DNA of 64,000 nucleotides from Fasciola hepatica (GCA_948099385.1 CANUEZ040000067.1:20850501-20914500), one strand, 5' to 3'; shown: positions 34,301-40,239, counted from the first letter of the stretch. The notes: a model not told the origin generated them from the letters alone. Numbers and translations are program-made.

Positions 34301-34364
34301 TTCCAGTCTCCAGGACTCCCTGCGTGACATCAAAGCGGGCATACATGCGAGTAACGTGCAGTGA
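7372..34364 (+). CDS. LIN9: LIN9-like MuvB/DREAM complex subunit, multi-exon host gene (5' end incomplete)
   Basis: Exons at 7372-7409 (tentative), 7443-7586, 7625-7782, 7817-8110, 8497-8737, 9389-9724, 20530-20610, 20653-20778, 31619-31723 and 34194-34364 join in phase with GT/AG boundaries to about 560 codons, close to the length of animal LIN9. The DIRP domain is plain: LPKAHKWVFYEWFYSNLD, GENDFRICLRENFPN and RRLMGKPRRC. It is followed by the Tudor-like stretch (YRVTFDKVALGTRSIPDYEV), the FLVMV-TKLSKIL junction, the EFQHTYMTLVVQLERLNREL coiled coil and a C-terminal helix ending HASNVQ-stop. LIN9 is a scaffold of MuvB, which binds cell-cycle gene promoters with E2F/p130-type repressors or with B-Myb/FoxM1. 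The start codon was not found. Introns 6 and 8 are about 10.8 kb each and full of retrotransposons. Confidence 0.9.
7443..7586 (+). CDS. LIN9: LIN9 exon before the DIRP domain
   Basis: The acceptor TTGCGTTCAG ends at 7442 and the donor GTAGGT starts at 7587. The 48 codons are basic and proline-rich (PPRLRKKSRYFEDYY near the start). Animal LIN9 has a similar poorly conserved basic region before the DIRP domain. Phase 0 at both ends. Confidence 0.7.
7625..7782 (+). CDS. LIN9: LIN9 exon with start of DIRP domain
   Basis: The acceptor TATACAG ends at 7624 and the donor GTAGGA starts at 7783. The exon ends with VRLRNVLKLPKAHKWVFYEW and FYSNLD, the most conserved LIN9 start of the DIRP domain. The preceding intron is 38 bp and the following one 34 bp. 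It ends with two bases of an Arg codon. Confidence 0.9.
7817..8110 (+). CDS. LIN9: LIN9 exon with core of DIRP domain
   Basis: The acceptor ATCTAG ends at 7816 and the donor GTTTGT starts at 8111. It encodes PLLLGENDFRICLRENFPN, LSRAHWSLLRRLMGKPRRCS, FFDEERRSLNEKREKIRTLQ and ends at PLIIGTKITA, matching animal LIN9 through the DIRP domain without a gap I can see. The following intron (8111-8496) carries a pyrimidine run and a SINE fragment. Confidence 0.93.
8175..8247 (+). repeat. Fragment of SINE-1, 3' part
   Basis: GGCAGTGGGGTGTACCCTTTCC and CACTCATGTGCAGTTATG resemble the 3' body of the SINE copies at 21195-21461 and 52815-53026. Short and diverged, inside a LIN9 intron. Confidence 0.4.
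8497..8737 (+). CDS. LIN9: LIN9 exon with Tudor-like segment
   Basis: The acceptor TTACCAG ends at 8496 and the donor GTGCGT starts at 8738. It encodes RYPTDGLYTGKVDAIDALRH, CYRVTFDKVALGTRSIPDYE and LFMSPARLLA, corresponding to the LIN9 segment after DIRP that contacts the partner subunits. The phase joins both neighbours. Confidence 0.93.
8950..9130 (+). repeat. SINE-1 copy, 5' truncated
   Basis: Contains the family body: GATAGACAGTAATCCACTAT, GGCTCGTTACCACACGTGAC, CTCCACTCCAAATCTCTG, CCCCTTCCACTGTACCCATG. It ends with a short A-rich tail (GTGAAAAAACC). It lacks the tRNA-like head. It lies in the LIN9 intron 8738-9388. Confidence 0.65.
9389..9724 (+). CDS. LIN9: LIN9 exon with variable linker
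   Basis: The acceptor TGTTTCAG ends at 9388 and the donor GTACGT starts at 9725. The 112 codons begin with a His-rich run (GKRHHMHHHKYAHG), continue as an Ala/Gly/Ser-rich linker and end in IYGGYPMKFLVMV, which matches the conserved LIN9 segment before the coiled coil. The linker is longer than in vertebrates. The next exon is 10.8 kb downstream. Confidence 0.85.
9725..10414. other. LIN9 intron sequence without recognised element
   Basis: About 690 bp. A TTCAGTTCAGTCTAG stretch near 10295 resembles repeats near 28285 and 35670, but its family is unknown. No coding signal. Confidence 0.4.
10415..12256 (+). mobile_element. RTE-A copy, 5' truncated, defective subfamily
   Basis: Starts abruptly inside the region before the RT and continues through RT motifs (GVRQGCPISPFLFNF, LDYADDV) and the C-terminal domain to a 3' tail ending in GAT repeats. 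The frame is broken by indels near 10615-10650 and 10880. Three further nonsense codons, after MLQD (11341-11343), after AVRSV (11575-11577) and in DH-stop-CLRS, also occur at the same places in the copies at 22314-23528 and 56383-57995. The 3' region keeps the hairpin GGGGCTTGCCC. Confidence 0.85.
12257..12631. other. LIN9 intron spacer between transposons
   Basis: About 375 bp between the RTE-A tail and the RTE-B 5' region. Nothing recognised. Confidence 0.4.
12641..15940 (+). CDS. RTE-A endonuclease-reverse transcriptase (1099 codons, N-terminal fusion to RTE-B leader)
   Basis: Residues 1-41 come from the RTE-B 5' untranslated region, including the ATG; RTE-A proper starts at about residue 42. 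Apurinic-type endonuclease: FNVRTL (about 108-113), CLSETRIQ, GDFNAQVG (261-268), QIDHIAV. The usual C-terminal SDH motif reads SHH (357-359). RT domain about 560-830: GRGCTDQIFTLRRL, FLDLKGAFDSVDR, GVRQGCPLSPFLFNF, and the catalytic YADD at 819-822. The C-terminal part carries VLLYGCETWSLRAEDIRRLE and FDHRCLRSIARIGW, usual in RTE proteins. The protein would nick target DNA and copy its own RNA there. Similar frames are often mislabelled as host genes; this is a transposon. Confidence 0.9.
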   Translation: MGCMRGVALLSWLTVVSLGASSISLVSIIHPTLTCGSTKLKQSSLSVIQPLSSVPNHPSLPHLSTHNAPIDNTVDTRNDSLSNSVGNNPLTGNSHFLKPRQPLNLGSFNVRTLMQAGQQACLALTMNSLKIDVCCLSETRIQDSSSVIQLTAPGISSRYILRTSGDEAARAVGQRGVGIVLTDKAEAALLDWIPVNSRLCAVRLQGSVGVRKDSCVKRNLFVISAYAPTDCSSDLQKDEFYDALATLVRSSKGSDIVVLAGDFNAQVGKLSVSEACLGGRCALPAERTDNGDRLLQFCADNRLFLSSTNFRHSSRRTATWRSNSTGTFSQIDHIAVSYRWRSSVQNCRSYWSTYVESHHALVLMRLSLQLHGHRRKTQTGLAVQRLCDPDVCTRYEQKLAHELGSTENSNVDEHWSHIKQAMHVAAGFACGPGSVAHHRHWISQESLSIMEQKRQLSNRKEMNKMRRKLQRQVTRSLKKDRENWWVNVAEEMEVAAASGNSQRLFKLIRDTSGRRTQVSEAICSRNGEPIHNKQQRLDRWAEYFKEQLSWPHASVVTPVSTTVTPWVVSLEPPSEVEVESCIRLLRRGKAAGPDELPPVLFKLGGEALIKSLTAFLRDIWKEERIPLIWSELLIVPIFKKGIRNDCSNHRGISLIPIVTKVLASILLHRLTPARERNVREQQAGFRSGRGCTDQIFTLRRLLETRHTHRRPTIMLFLDLKGAFDSVDRTSLFSTLHRKGMPQKFVNLMRSLYSHTSGRVRVYGELSGRFETTSGVRQGCPLSPFLFNFVMDEIMESALQNLRDVGVELGDSEKLCDLDYADDVVCLFESTEHAQRALDNLARAVASFGMRFAPSKCKVMLQDWTSTIPSLMLDGEVLSVVDHFTYLGSCVTTDGSTVVEVSTRISKARAAYAGLKHLWRRSDISLKLKGRVYCATVRSVLLYGCETWSLRAEDIRRLEVFDHRCLRSIARIGWNSRVSNDEVRKRVLGTNSENVLSQRIQLSRLRWLGHVLRMANTRLPHRVLFSAPPREWKRPRGGQQMTWQRGMRKCTADLGKVGASRLRGWGPKDPSTSWLETLKDMAANREQWRSCCHFLSNQNV
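12754..12765 (+). repeat. Target-site duplication, left copy (RTE-A into RTE-B)
   Basis: GAAGCTGAAGCA occurs here and again at 16141-16152, on either side of the RTE-A copy. The RTE-B 5' region reads continuously if one copy and the insert are ignored, as the parallel copy near 37868 (GAAGCTGAAACATGCATCAG) confirms. Confidence 0.9.
12766..16140 (+). mobile_element. RTE-A copy with open endonuclease-RT frame, nested in RTE-B
   Basis: 3,375 bp between 12-bp target duplications. Compared with the long copy at 56383-60203 it lacks roughly 470 bp of 5' untranslated region, but keeps the complete endonuclease, RT and C-terminal coding sequence without a stop. The 3' untranslated region (15941-16140) holds a perfect hairpin and ends in a run of GAT triplets, the kind of short 3' repeat typical of RTE elements. 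It is the best-preserved copy in the window and looks young. Confidence 0.9.
16093..16112 (+). other. Conserved hairpin near RTE-A 3' end
   Basis: CAGTAGGGC, a TT loop, then GCCCTACTG: a perfect 9-bp stem, 13 bases before the first of the terminal GAT triplets. The same structure, with some wobble pairs, occurs near 12211, 22421, 33175, 46568, 49855 and 56430 in other RTE-A copies, including the shortest derivative. Probably the RNA feature recognised by the RT at the start of copying; that role is inferred. Confidence 0.75.
16141..16152 (+). repeat. Target-site duplication, right copy (RTE-A into RTE-B)
   Basis: GAAGCTGAAGCA, identical to 12754-12765. It follows directly on the GAT-repeat tail of RTE-A and leads back into the RTE-B leader. 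Confidence 0.9.
16465..17679 (+). pseudogene. RTE-B endonuclease region
   Basis: The open stretch encodes IDIACLSEVR-like sequence (DIACLSEVRLPNSG), FIAGDWNARTG, NGGRL, LTWYSNDGR and a complete TDH motif (NGTDHVLL) near the end of the domain. The WNVRT motif that should open the domain lies near 16630-16660 in another frame, so a frameshift sits near 16690. A second shift near 17570-17610 puts the DWISE-containing linker in the RT frame. A start codon for the native protein cannot be fixed. Confidence 0.75.
17680..19582 (+). pseudogene. RTE-B reverse transcriptase and C-terminal domain
   Basis: Continues in one frame from the linker (about 17600) with KDRKAAGEDGIPPEVYK, GCVDQIFTLHRILEHRF, CFIDFRAAFDSVNR and GVRQGCPLSPVLFNY. 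It then meets a TAG at 18707-18709 just before the catalytic motif (LEFADDIVV). The same frame goes on through FKYLGSTLLPNGQAKDEV, LIYGCETWPLRAEDTRRLEV and RLQWFGHTLRR to a stop at 19580-19582. A single nonsense codon is the main lesion in this half. Confidence 0.8.
19800..20130 (+). mobile_element. Short RT remnant of an RTE-like element
   Basis: Around 19907-19985 the plus strand reads FEAEILREICHLERHKTAGI then DELPPCF, which resembles the start of an RTE RT domain (K-x-AAGxDELPP). Stops follow. Extent and family are uncertain. Confidence 0.5.
20131..20529. other. LIN9 intron end, no element recognised
   Basis: AT-rich intron sequence leading to the acceptor at 20529. Nothing else seen. 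Confidence 0.4.
20530..20610 (+). CDS. LIN9: LIN9 exon, start of coiled-coil region
   Basis: The acceptor CGTTTCAG ends at 20529 and the donor GTGCGC starts at 20611. It encodes 27 residues, TKLSKILEVKKRCVDELQDL then NDEAERK, directly continuing the FLVMV end of the previous exon as in animal LIN9. The following intron is 42 bp. Confidence 0.9.
20653..20778 (+). CDS. LIN9: LIN9 exon, coiled coil
   Basis: The acceptor TCGTTTAG ends at 20652 and the donor GTAAGT starts at 20779. It encodes 42 residues with SLEFQHTYMTLVVQLERLNR and HVLQYANE, the LIN9 heptad-bearing helix that packs with LIN52. Phase 0 at both ends. Confidence 0.9.
21046..21080 (+). other. G-rich run, possible G-quadruplex
   Basis: A run of 14 G, then AA, 9 G, AGAGGG and TTGGG, about 270 bp downstream of a LIN9 exon on the transcribed-sense strand. 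Confidence 0.6.
21195..21461 (+). repeat. SINE-1, full copy with tRNA-like head
   Basis: The head GGTAGTGGTCGAGTGGTTTA resembles an A box, and GGAGATTCAAATTCCCACC resembles a B box, as in a Leu/Ser-type tRNA gene. The family body follows (GATAGACAGTAATGCCCACTG, GTCGTCCGGCTCG, CCCCTTCCACTGTACTCATG), with a tail ATGAAAAA. Such elements are copied from RNA by a partner LINE. No target duplication recognised. Confidence 0.75.
21640..21780 (+). mobile_element. Short RTE-like RT remnant
   Basis: The plus strand encodes TNIHPKTRKAPGEDGLAPDI, the conserved start of an RTE RT domain (GKAPGEDGxxxEI). Too short to assign to a family. Confidence 0.55.
21880..22313 (-). mobile_element. Jockey/CR1-type element, 3' part (RT C-terminus)
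   Basis: On the minus strand: ALE-stop-CSHV, then RKVIRLIDDSSLT, SLAHRWAAASFSLLCRYY and TVKLWNTLLRSVF with KSRINKL, the characteristic C-terminal end of Jockey/CR1-type RTs. It is the continuation of the element at 25734-28060, from which it is separated by inserted RTE-A sequence. Confidence 0.75.
22314..22392 (-). repeat. (ATC)n tract, expanded RTE-A 3' tail
   Basis: About 26 uninterrupted ATC/CAT triplets, directly joined to the RTE-A 3' end (GTACAGCGTTAAACAGTAGG). In element orientation it is a GAT-repeat tail, far longer than the about five triplets at 16125-16140. Confidence 0.9.
22314..25475 (-). mobile_element. RTE-A copy with 5' inversion (twin-priming structure)
   Basis: 22314-23528 is the 3' part on the minus strand, from the RT block FNFVMDEIMES to the tail. 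23529-25475 is the 5' part on the plus strand: it begins at the element's 5' end (CCATCACGACGAGACTGCACC), has an internally deleted leader, and runs through endonuclease and RT to HRLTPARE. The two pieces do not overlap; about 110 codons between them are absent. That is the layout expected when a second primer copies the RNA during insertion. The 3' part has the three nonsense codons of the defective subfamily; the 5' part has further stops (after SEAC at 24293, after LMR near 24557, after VAE near 24922). Confidence 0.8.
25477..25733 (-). mobile_element. Isolated RTE-A 5' coding fragment
   Basis: On the minus strand this encodes the start of the RTE-A endonuclease (NLGFFNVRTLMQ, CLSETRIQ, ending YILRTS). 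It lies directly against the outer end of the inverted copy and on its other side against the Jockey/CR1-type RT. Origin unclear: an older insertion or part of a more complex event. Confidence 0.7.
25734..28060 (-). mobile_element. Jockey/CR1-type non-LTR element, 5' and central part
   Basis: Minus strand, from about 28060 downward: endonuclease remnants (MGDFDVHVRDWL, HTIDLILTSVP, GSSDHCII at about 27650-27360), linker, then RT (about 26645-25876) with GLLSGRQYGFRPRRSTGDIL, MAFDRVWH, NAGVPQGLVLAPTLFLLFI and the catalytic FADDS. The frame is broken in several places. The element continues at 22313-21880 beyond the RTE-A insertion. I cannot choose between the Jockey and CR1 clades by eye. Confidence 0.8.
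28061..28439. other. LIN9 intron, unclassified repeat-like sequence
   Basis: The segment around 28275-28430 (TTCAGTTCGGTTCAGTTTAG, then CAACCATTAATCAAGCAC) resembles 35670-35830 and, weakly, 10290-10370, so it is probably an unnamed interspersed repeat. No coding signal. Confidence 0.4.
28440..28695 (+). repeat. SINE-1 copy
   Basis: A B-box-like CCGATGTTCGAATCCCCGCC near 28470, then the family body (GTCGTCCGGCTCGTTACCAC, GGGCCTTCGTGGCTATGAGG, CCCCTTCCATTGCACTCATG). The head is degraded. In a LIN9 intron. Confidence 0.7.
28696..29104. other. LIN9 intron spacer
   Basis: About 400 bp; nothing recognised. Confidence 0.35.
29105..30890 (+). mobile_element. RTE-B-like copy, heavily decayed and interrupted
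   Basis: 29105-29200 encodes FRTAFDYIDRESLWTILHAD, matching the RTE-B RT. 29590-29790 matches FKYLGSTLLPNGQAKDEV and what follows. 30520-30890 encodes the C-terminal end (GRQLKTWTSTARS, GDIHEIGSSS). Between 29790 and 30520 lie foreign sequences, including an inverted RTE-B leader. Many stops. Confidence 0.65.
30125..30420 (-). mobile_element. RTE-B 5' leader fragment, inverted
   Basis: On the minus strand it reads GAGTTGGTAGACTGTCGTGTC, then GCATGCATCAGCC and TGGGCTAAACCAGACTGAAGG. These match the RTE-B leader at 12660-12760, 16148-16260 and 37757-37990. It lacks coding sequence. Confidence 0.65.
30891..31618. other. LIN9 intron end, no element recognised
   Basis: About 730 bp of AT-rich intron leading to the acceptor at 31618. 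Confidence 0.4.
31619..31723 (+). CDS. LIN9: LIN9 exon after the coiled coil
   Basis: The acceptor CTCACTAG ends at 31618 and the donor GTAATT starts at 31724. It encodes 35 residues, IAQEHGVAPLEQASDFKQRC then DEDSYEIVTRMKSVQ, matching the acidic Cys-containing LIN9 segment after the coiled coil. It is separated from the previous exon by 10.8 kb of transposon-filled intron. Confidence 0.88.
31799..33215 (+). mobile_element. RTE-A copy with both ends but internal deletion, carrying a SINE
   Basis: The 5' leader (31799-32450) aligns with the leader of the 56383-60203 copy but is split by a SINE at 32012-32183. The endonuclease start follows (to about 32865, ACAAAGAGACTGA), then the sequence jumps to the C-terminal end (GAAAATGTACAGCC...) and the 3' region with its hairpin (about 33173-33192). 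Coding sequence is lost and stops are frequent. It lies in the last LIN9 intron. Confidence 0.7.
32012..32183 (+). repeat. SINE-1 copy inside RTE-A leader
   Basis: CCGCTGTCATCCGGCTCGTTACC to a tail ATGCAATGAAAAAG, matching the SINE-1 body. It is 5' truncated. RTE-A leader sequence resumes afterwards (AGCCATTCCCCGCTGCCTTG). Confidence 0.7.
33216..34193. other. End of last LIN9 intron
   Basis: About 980 bp of AT-rich sequence with one 96-codon open stretch (33360-33650) that resembles nothing I know. Confidence 0.4.
34194..34364 (+). CDS. LIN9: LIN9 terminal exon
   Basis: Two in-phase acceptors lie six bases apart: CCGTAG (exon from 34194) and TCCCAG (exon from 34200). The exon encodes NLKNMELITKLTGLLVQVRS, then YGFSSLQDSLRDIKAGIHAS, and ends NVQ-TGA at 34362-34364. 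This matches the C-terminal helical LIN9 segment. The vertebrate protein extends a few tens of residues further. No clear polyadenylation signal was identified downstream. Confidence 0.88.
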   Translation, partial: SQRLQNLKNMELITKLTGLLVQVRSLTEQDNATYGFSSLQDSLRDIKAGIHASNVQ

Positions 34365-34413
34365 GTTCCATTCTGTTCCGGATGTCTTGGTGATAAAATG
34401 GTTGTACCGGACT

Positions 34414-34485
34414 CTGGTCCAGTGGTTGAGCGACTCGAAGTAGACGAACCTCGAATCCTCAGTCAGAGAACGCGAACTATGTACT
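34414..34485 (+). repeat. tRNA-like sequence, probably a SINE head
   Basis: ACTCTGGTCCAGTGGTTGAG resembles an A box and ACCTCGAATCCTCAGTC a B box about 40 bp later. Acceptor-stem pairing is not evident, so this is more likely a SINE remnant than a tRNA gene. It begins 50 bp after the LIN9 stop. Confidence 0.45.
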
Positions 34486-35834
34486 GTAAAAGAATAACAG
34501 TCCAGCGCTAGTGGATACATCTCTCAGTTTGTAAACTATCCGGCCACAATATACAAATCAATCAAAAGAATTCAAATCACCCGTCAAAAAAGCATGACAA
34601 GCGCGCGCTGACAGGATTCACAGCAAAGTCGAACACTGGAAAAAGAACGGGCAGTTATGGGACAGGTGGAGAAAAGTGACTAATCACAATCAGCGGTCGA
34701 ATGACAGTTCAAGTCAAGGGACAAAGAGGTGAGGTGGGGGTGGAAAAAGGCGCTGATGGCACAGGCAAATGAACAACACAAAGTGTTCATTGAACAGATA
34801 ACCGAGGTTATGAGTCATGATTACCAATGGGTGACTATTAAATGACGATGAAAACGGCATTGAAAACAGTGGAAGTGGTATATAACACAATGAGAGAGTT
34901 TGATTGCACAGACATGAACTCAAGAAACCAGTTAATTAATGAAAGTGGGGGCACAGCGGGACCAACGGATGCGCAAACACTAACTGGTTAGAAACAGTAA
35001 CTTATTAGGAAGCAACGCGAGAAGATGAGACGAACAATGGACCAAGCACACGTACGGGTTAGAGATAGATAACATCTGTCCATACTTTCATAGAAATAAG
35101 GTTAGAGAATGTGTGACGCTAAGAGTGGGCAGACTACTAAGCAGATGGGAGTGAAGGCGGATCGGATACAAGTGCAATCCACTTGATCCAAATTACTGAA
35201 TCAAAAGCAAACAGTCGGTAATAATAATATTGGGATGGCTTGCAGGAGTAGGTAGGAGGGTACGTGTGGAGAGCAACGGCAGTCGACCGGCATTTTATTC
35301 AACGTGGGAATTCCTGCAGGTAAATCGGTATTCGGAAACAGTGGTTTTGGTCTTCGGTTAATGATTTTAATTGAATCGAATCATTAGCAGTGGTTCATCG
35401 TGGTTCACAAAGTCGGTAGTATTTGAACTGCTGTTATCGATTATCGCGCGGGAAGTTGTCTTCACTCTTCCCAGTTTCTGACTCAATCCGTCTGAGTATG
35501 TATTTACGCACACCCAATCGAGTTGTCTCATTGGAAACGGTCTAAAGCAAGTTGCTTGTCCATAGCTCAGAATAAAGATTAAACTGGTAAACAACATACA
35601 CCATAACATCTGCAATGTGGTCTGGATGATGACAAAATTGGCCACCGTAAACGGTGGACAAAAGTGCTGTCAATTTAGTTCAGTTTCGTCCGAACAACCA
35701 ACAACCATGCTTTAGCTGCGGCGGCTTTGATAACCATTTCCCAGCGAGAACCTCAATCGGTAATGTAAGAAGGCAACAGTGTGAAAGGTAAGGCGAGAAT
35801 TAAAAGTAGTAGTATTAAGTCCATGGCTAAAGTT
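34486..35834. other. Intergenic region downstream of LIN9
   Basis: About 1.35 kb. 35670-35830 shares a repeat with 28275-28430. No gene recognised. Confidence 0.4.
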
Positions 35835-36500
35835 AGCGTCATTGATCGCGACAACTAGCGATATCCTCTAGTATATCTAGCCCGTGAATAGTTGAATCTC
35901 GCCATGCTTTTCATTTTTTCCATATGATAGACCAGCCATCCTTACTCATCTTCCAACCACCACTTGCCTCAGCAAACATTGTGCCCAGTGGAATCCTATC
36001 AGTGGACATGAGCAACACGTCCAAACCACCTTAACCTGGCGAGCTTTGGTGTTTCGTCCAATGATTTGTTTCTTGTGCCTGTTATTCTGCGTCTAATCTC
36101 GATGTTGCTGATCTAATGTTTCCACCGTATTCGAGTAGCGTTACAAAGGCGTCGGTGTGCAAATATCGCAGTGGCCTATTTTCTGAACTGTGAACAGAAA
36201 CGGTTGTGATTGCTGCAGCGTGCAGTCTACCATTGATAGGTCAGCGAATGTCGAGTCGATGCCACAGATGATAGGTTGGAAAAAGTCAAGCACGGCTTTT
36301 GTATACGCTGTGATATTCATCAAATATCCGACCTCCGGGCGAACTGCATCTGGCTATATAGCATAACTTGGTTCATACCCTCCCCAAACACTAGACGGTT
36401 TGGTGTTTAACCAAGTCAGTTCTAGAACACCACCTTGCACTTAAAAATTGCAGACTGGATACAAAACGGCAATGACCGAATAACCTTGAATGGAATCAGA
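35835..36500 (-). mobile_element. RTE-like C-terminal remnant
   Basis: On the minus strand, around 36140-36020, reads IEIRRRITGTRNKSLDE, then LARLRWFGRVAHVH, the conserved RTE C-terminal block. It is followed near 35960 by MFAEASGGWK. The frame is broken. Distinct from RTE-A and RTE-B. Confidence 0.5.
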
Positions 36501-36850
36501 AGACTCTAACTTTCACTGAAATGAATTGGTATATTAGCATATTAAGTACGGCATTTATATAGGCTTGGGATACGTAGCGGAACATGCACACAGGTATTGA
36601 TCCATGAGCAATGTGATTGGCGAGCACAAACTTGCCAAGCAGTATCACGTGATGTTGAAGCAGATCATGCTCGCGATACATGCGTACTGCACTAACATGA
36701 GTCATAGGCGCACTGAGTATTTGCTTATGCGGAATTAAATGGATGCTGATTAGAGTATGCACTGACTGGCCACTGACTGGTCAAATGGGTTTTCTCGTAT
36801 TGCATGTGAATAGGGCAATCACCACCCATCCTCCTTTTATTTTAACTTCG

Positions 36851-37838
36851 TCACCCTGGGTTTATGCGAGAGGATTTGCGCAGTAAAACTGGCTCGCTAA
36901 CTTGTAGGTTTCCCTCCCCTTCATATTGTTCTCTGACAGGAGTTTTGCTGTGTATCTGAGCAATATGTCTTCTGTAAACTGTACCATGCTTAGAATCCGT
37001 GATCTCCTGATTTCTCGCTCCAAACTGTCGCGTAATGATGTCTGTAGACGGTCCAACACTTCCACGGAAACAAGAAACGTCAGTGAAATCCAAACACTAG
37101 TGGTACCCTCAGTTTTCTGATCTCGAGTAATACTGCTGGTGACTGTTTGCCTGTAGAGTGCATCGCATTTCAATACAGCAGTGGAAAAATCGAGCTCTGT
37201 GACTGTATGTGAATGTGTTGAACTCAGCACTGTTTGAAGTCCACACGAAATTCTCAGCTACAGCGTTCGAGCACGGATGTCGGGGTGGTATGCGCAAATA
37301 ACAACATCCGATTTCATCTAACCACGTTTTCAATTCTGTGGGACACGACTGTGGTCCATTGTCCGCCACAAACACCCGTGAAATACCTCGACTGAGACAT
37401 TTACGAAGTGCATTTTTGACTAAAAATGCATTAGTGTTCTCAGTCAGGTACGTTTCAGGCCAGTGTGAATCTGTATCAATTATCACAGGGGCATACCACC
37501 TTCTGACAAACGGTTTACAGAACTGGGATTGTACTCTTTGCCATGGAAGGTAGCTTTCAGGCCACAGTGTCCTGTTCCTTGTTTTCTGATATGTTTTATG
37601 GATGCGTTGATTGCAGTTCATCGCTGTTTTCGTTATCAGTGCCCGGTTACCAACACATCTGCCTTGCCAAAGAATTTGTTTTCTCAATCCCCATGTGGCC
37701 CTTGTTTAACTCGTGAACAACAGGTTTCCTGAACGTTTGCGGTATAATTGGGTTTGTATAGTGTCTGAGAGTAGCACCTCGGAGTTGGTAGACTGTCGTG
37801 TCCCTTGGGGCATCCTCCATCTCCTTGGTCTCCATCAT
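36851..37838 (-). pseudogene. Gypsy integrase (second element)
   Basis: In order on the minus strand: an HHCC finger start (HELNKGHMGIEKTNSLARQM), then the core with IIDTDSHWPETYL (first Asp), VFVADNGPQSCPTELKTWLD (second Asp) and PCSNAVAENFV (Glu). The catalytic triad is therefore present although surrounding residues are worn. A C-terminal domain follows in another frame (36851-37093, with YRRHIAQI). Dead because of frameshifts. Confidence 0.75.
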
Positions 37839-39915
37839 TCACTCAGCTGTCACCCGTGGCTGCAAGAAGCTGAAACATGCATCAGCGGCAACTCCCGGCA
37901 GAAAGCTGGACAGGCGGGTAGAATCTGACTGGGGATAACCAAGGTCAAAGAACCTCGAGGATATGGTATAGTATTCGGCATGCGAAGACATACTCCAGAA
38001 CGGGCGGACGAGATCCACCGATCCAGCGGCTACAAAGGAAAACTGTTCAACCTACCCGACCCGGTATTCCGGAAGAGGCAAATGAGCCGCACAACAAGCC
38101 ATGGATTCAGCTGGAACAACTCTTCTGCTTTGTAGGCTGCACTTGGGTGTGCAAAGGCCAGAGATGCATACTCAAACAAAAAAGCAAGATGAAGTACCGT
38201 CAACCTACTTCCTACTCCGGACTGCGTGACCGAGTAGTGCAACAGTCCCGAACGGTGCTGGAGACACCCCCTCGTATTACATTCCGGCTAGTCTCCATGA
38301 ATAATTTTGAAAGCATACACTCTGATTATGCTACGGCGTCCCCTGCAAGCGACGCGCCCCGTGATCCAGCGGCCGAGGCGTCAAGACAATCTGGAATGCT
38401 CAACTTTAGGACATTGGCTCATAAAGCCTGTTGGAATGTACGGACACTATTAGACGTCAACAGCCAAAACCTCTCAATGAGGACACTGCACAACTACAAC
38501 ATTGACATAGCTTGTCTCCCAAATGTCCGCATACCTAACTCCGACATTCGGTGCGTGAAAGTTACAGAAGAAGAGACAACTTACTAAATTTATCATAGCT
38601 GCCCGGCAGACAACTCCGGGCATCACGGCGTCGCATTCGCCATTGACAATAAAGCCAACAGCGCGATGATCGTATGGGAGGTGATTTCAGCAACACTTGC
38701 TTTGGCACATTTCAAAGGTCCCCTCAGAACTTGACCGTGATTGCGGCCTATTGTCCGACCGACGCAGCGAACAACGAAACAAAAGATGAATTCTACGGCA
38801 GCCTCCAAAAGTTAATCGGGTCCAGAGAAGTGACATTCTGTTCATTGTCGGAGACTGGAACGCTGGCACAGGTGCGTCGGATTTGTAAACGCGGCACGTC
38901 CTAGAAAAATTTGGCCTTGGTCAACGTTATGCGAATGGTGACCGCGTGATCAGTTTGGCCGACTCTAACGAAATGATCGTTTGAAGCACTCTGAAAAAAA
39001 ACCACTTACTTATGTGTTACTTCAACAACGGTTGCACTTCGCATCAAATTGACGATATTCTAGCGAGGTCTCGTTCGGTTTCGTCTTCGGAAGACTGTCC
39101 AGTCCTTAATCGGGTCGATTTTTTTTCTCGAAGTTCATCGGGCTCGAAGTAAACACTACGAAAACAAAAAGCTTGTCAACTTGCCCAGGGCTACCAGCTC
39201 AACAGCTGTTTATCAATGACCAACCGATGGAGTGCGTTCCATCATTCAAGTATCTAGGCTCTACACTGCTTCCGAACAGTCAGGCGAAGGATGAAGTAAT
39301 ACTCCGGATAGACAACGCCAGGAAAGCATTTCCTCAACTACAACGGGCGTTGTGGCCCCGCGATGAAGTCAGCCTTCAGACTAAGGTGCGTATCTACCGT
39401 GCCGCTATACGCCCCAGGACTCAGCTGCGTCTGTGAAACCTGGTCATTGAGAACCGAAGATAGTATAAAGCTAGAGGCGTTTGATCATTGGTGCCTGCGA
39501 CGTATTTCGAAAACAAATTAGCACGACAGAATATCCAGAAATGAGGTTACGAGACGGTGCTGTGAAAGTGACGAGCTCTGAAACTTCCTCCAATGTCGTC
39601 GACTGTGGTAGCTGGGTCATATCCTACGGCGACCCGAGACGGAACTAGCTAAAAAAAGACTCCGTCCTGAACCCTACCCTGGATGGCGCTGTCGCCTTGG
39701 TAGCCAGCTCACAACCTGGGTCAACACAGTCGAGAAGGATGTAGAGCGCCTAGGCTTACGGTCGGTCTGTATTGACCGTCAATGGAAGAAAAATCGGGTG
39801 GCGATTTGCACCGAACTCGCTTCCAACGGCCGCACATGGTTAGCTATGATACGAGATATTCATAAAGCTGGCTCATCCTGTAGCAAGAGATAGTCGCGTA
39901 CAAGTAAAAGTATTT
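37750..39915 (+). mobile_element. RTE-B copy inserted in Gypsy, internal deletion
   Basis: Leader 37757-38390 parallels the RTE-B leader at 12660-12765 plus 16141-16500. The endonuclease (38396-39110) has ACWNVRTLLDVNSQNL, IDIACLPNVRIPNS and GTFQRSPQNLTVI. At about 39125 it jumps past most of the RT to KYLGSTLLPNSQAKDEV and the C-terminal end (to 39890), then the 3' tail TAGTCGCGTACAAGTAAAAG. Several stops. No clear target duplication was found. Confidence 0.78.
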
Positions 39916-40239
39916 TAACTTGGTCGTTAACTTTCAGCACTGCACCCGGAAATAATGTGAGCTCTTCCTTCCGCTTATATGTCTAAGGGAGGCGTTTTCT
40001 TGCTTTAATTACCCACCCGCGGTTGAAAGCTGAGAGAATTTCCTGTTAGGTTTTTCATTTGCCGGATCACGTCATTCCTAGAAATTGGAAGGGGTTCACA
40101 CAAAAGAAATTTTATGTTTCCTTGTCGGGTTTGAAAAAACGGGACAAAAAATCTGCGAACCCGGACAAAATTTGGTACAATCATATCCACTGCGGTGAAT
40201 TACTCATCTCCGAATCTTAGTAATCGTTGCTTCTGATAG

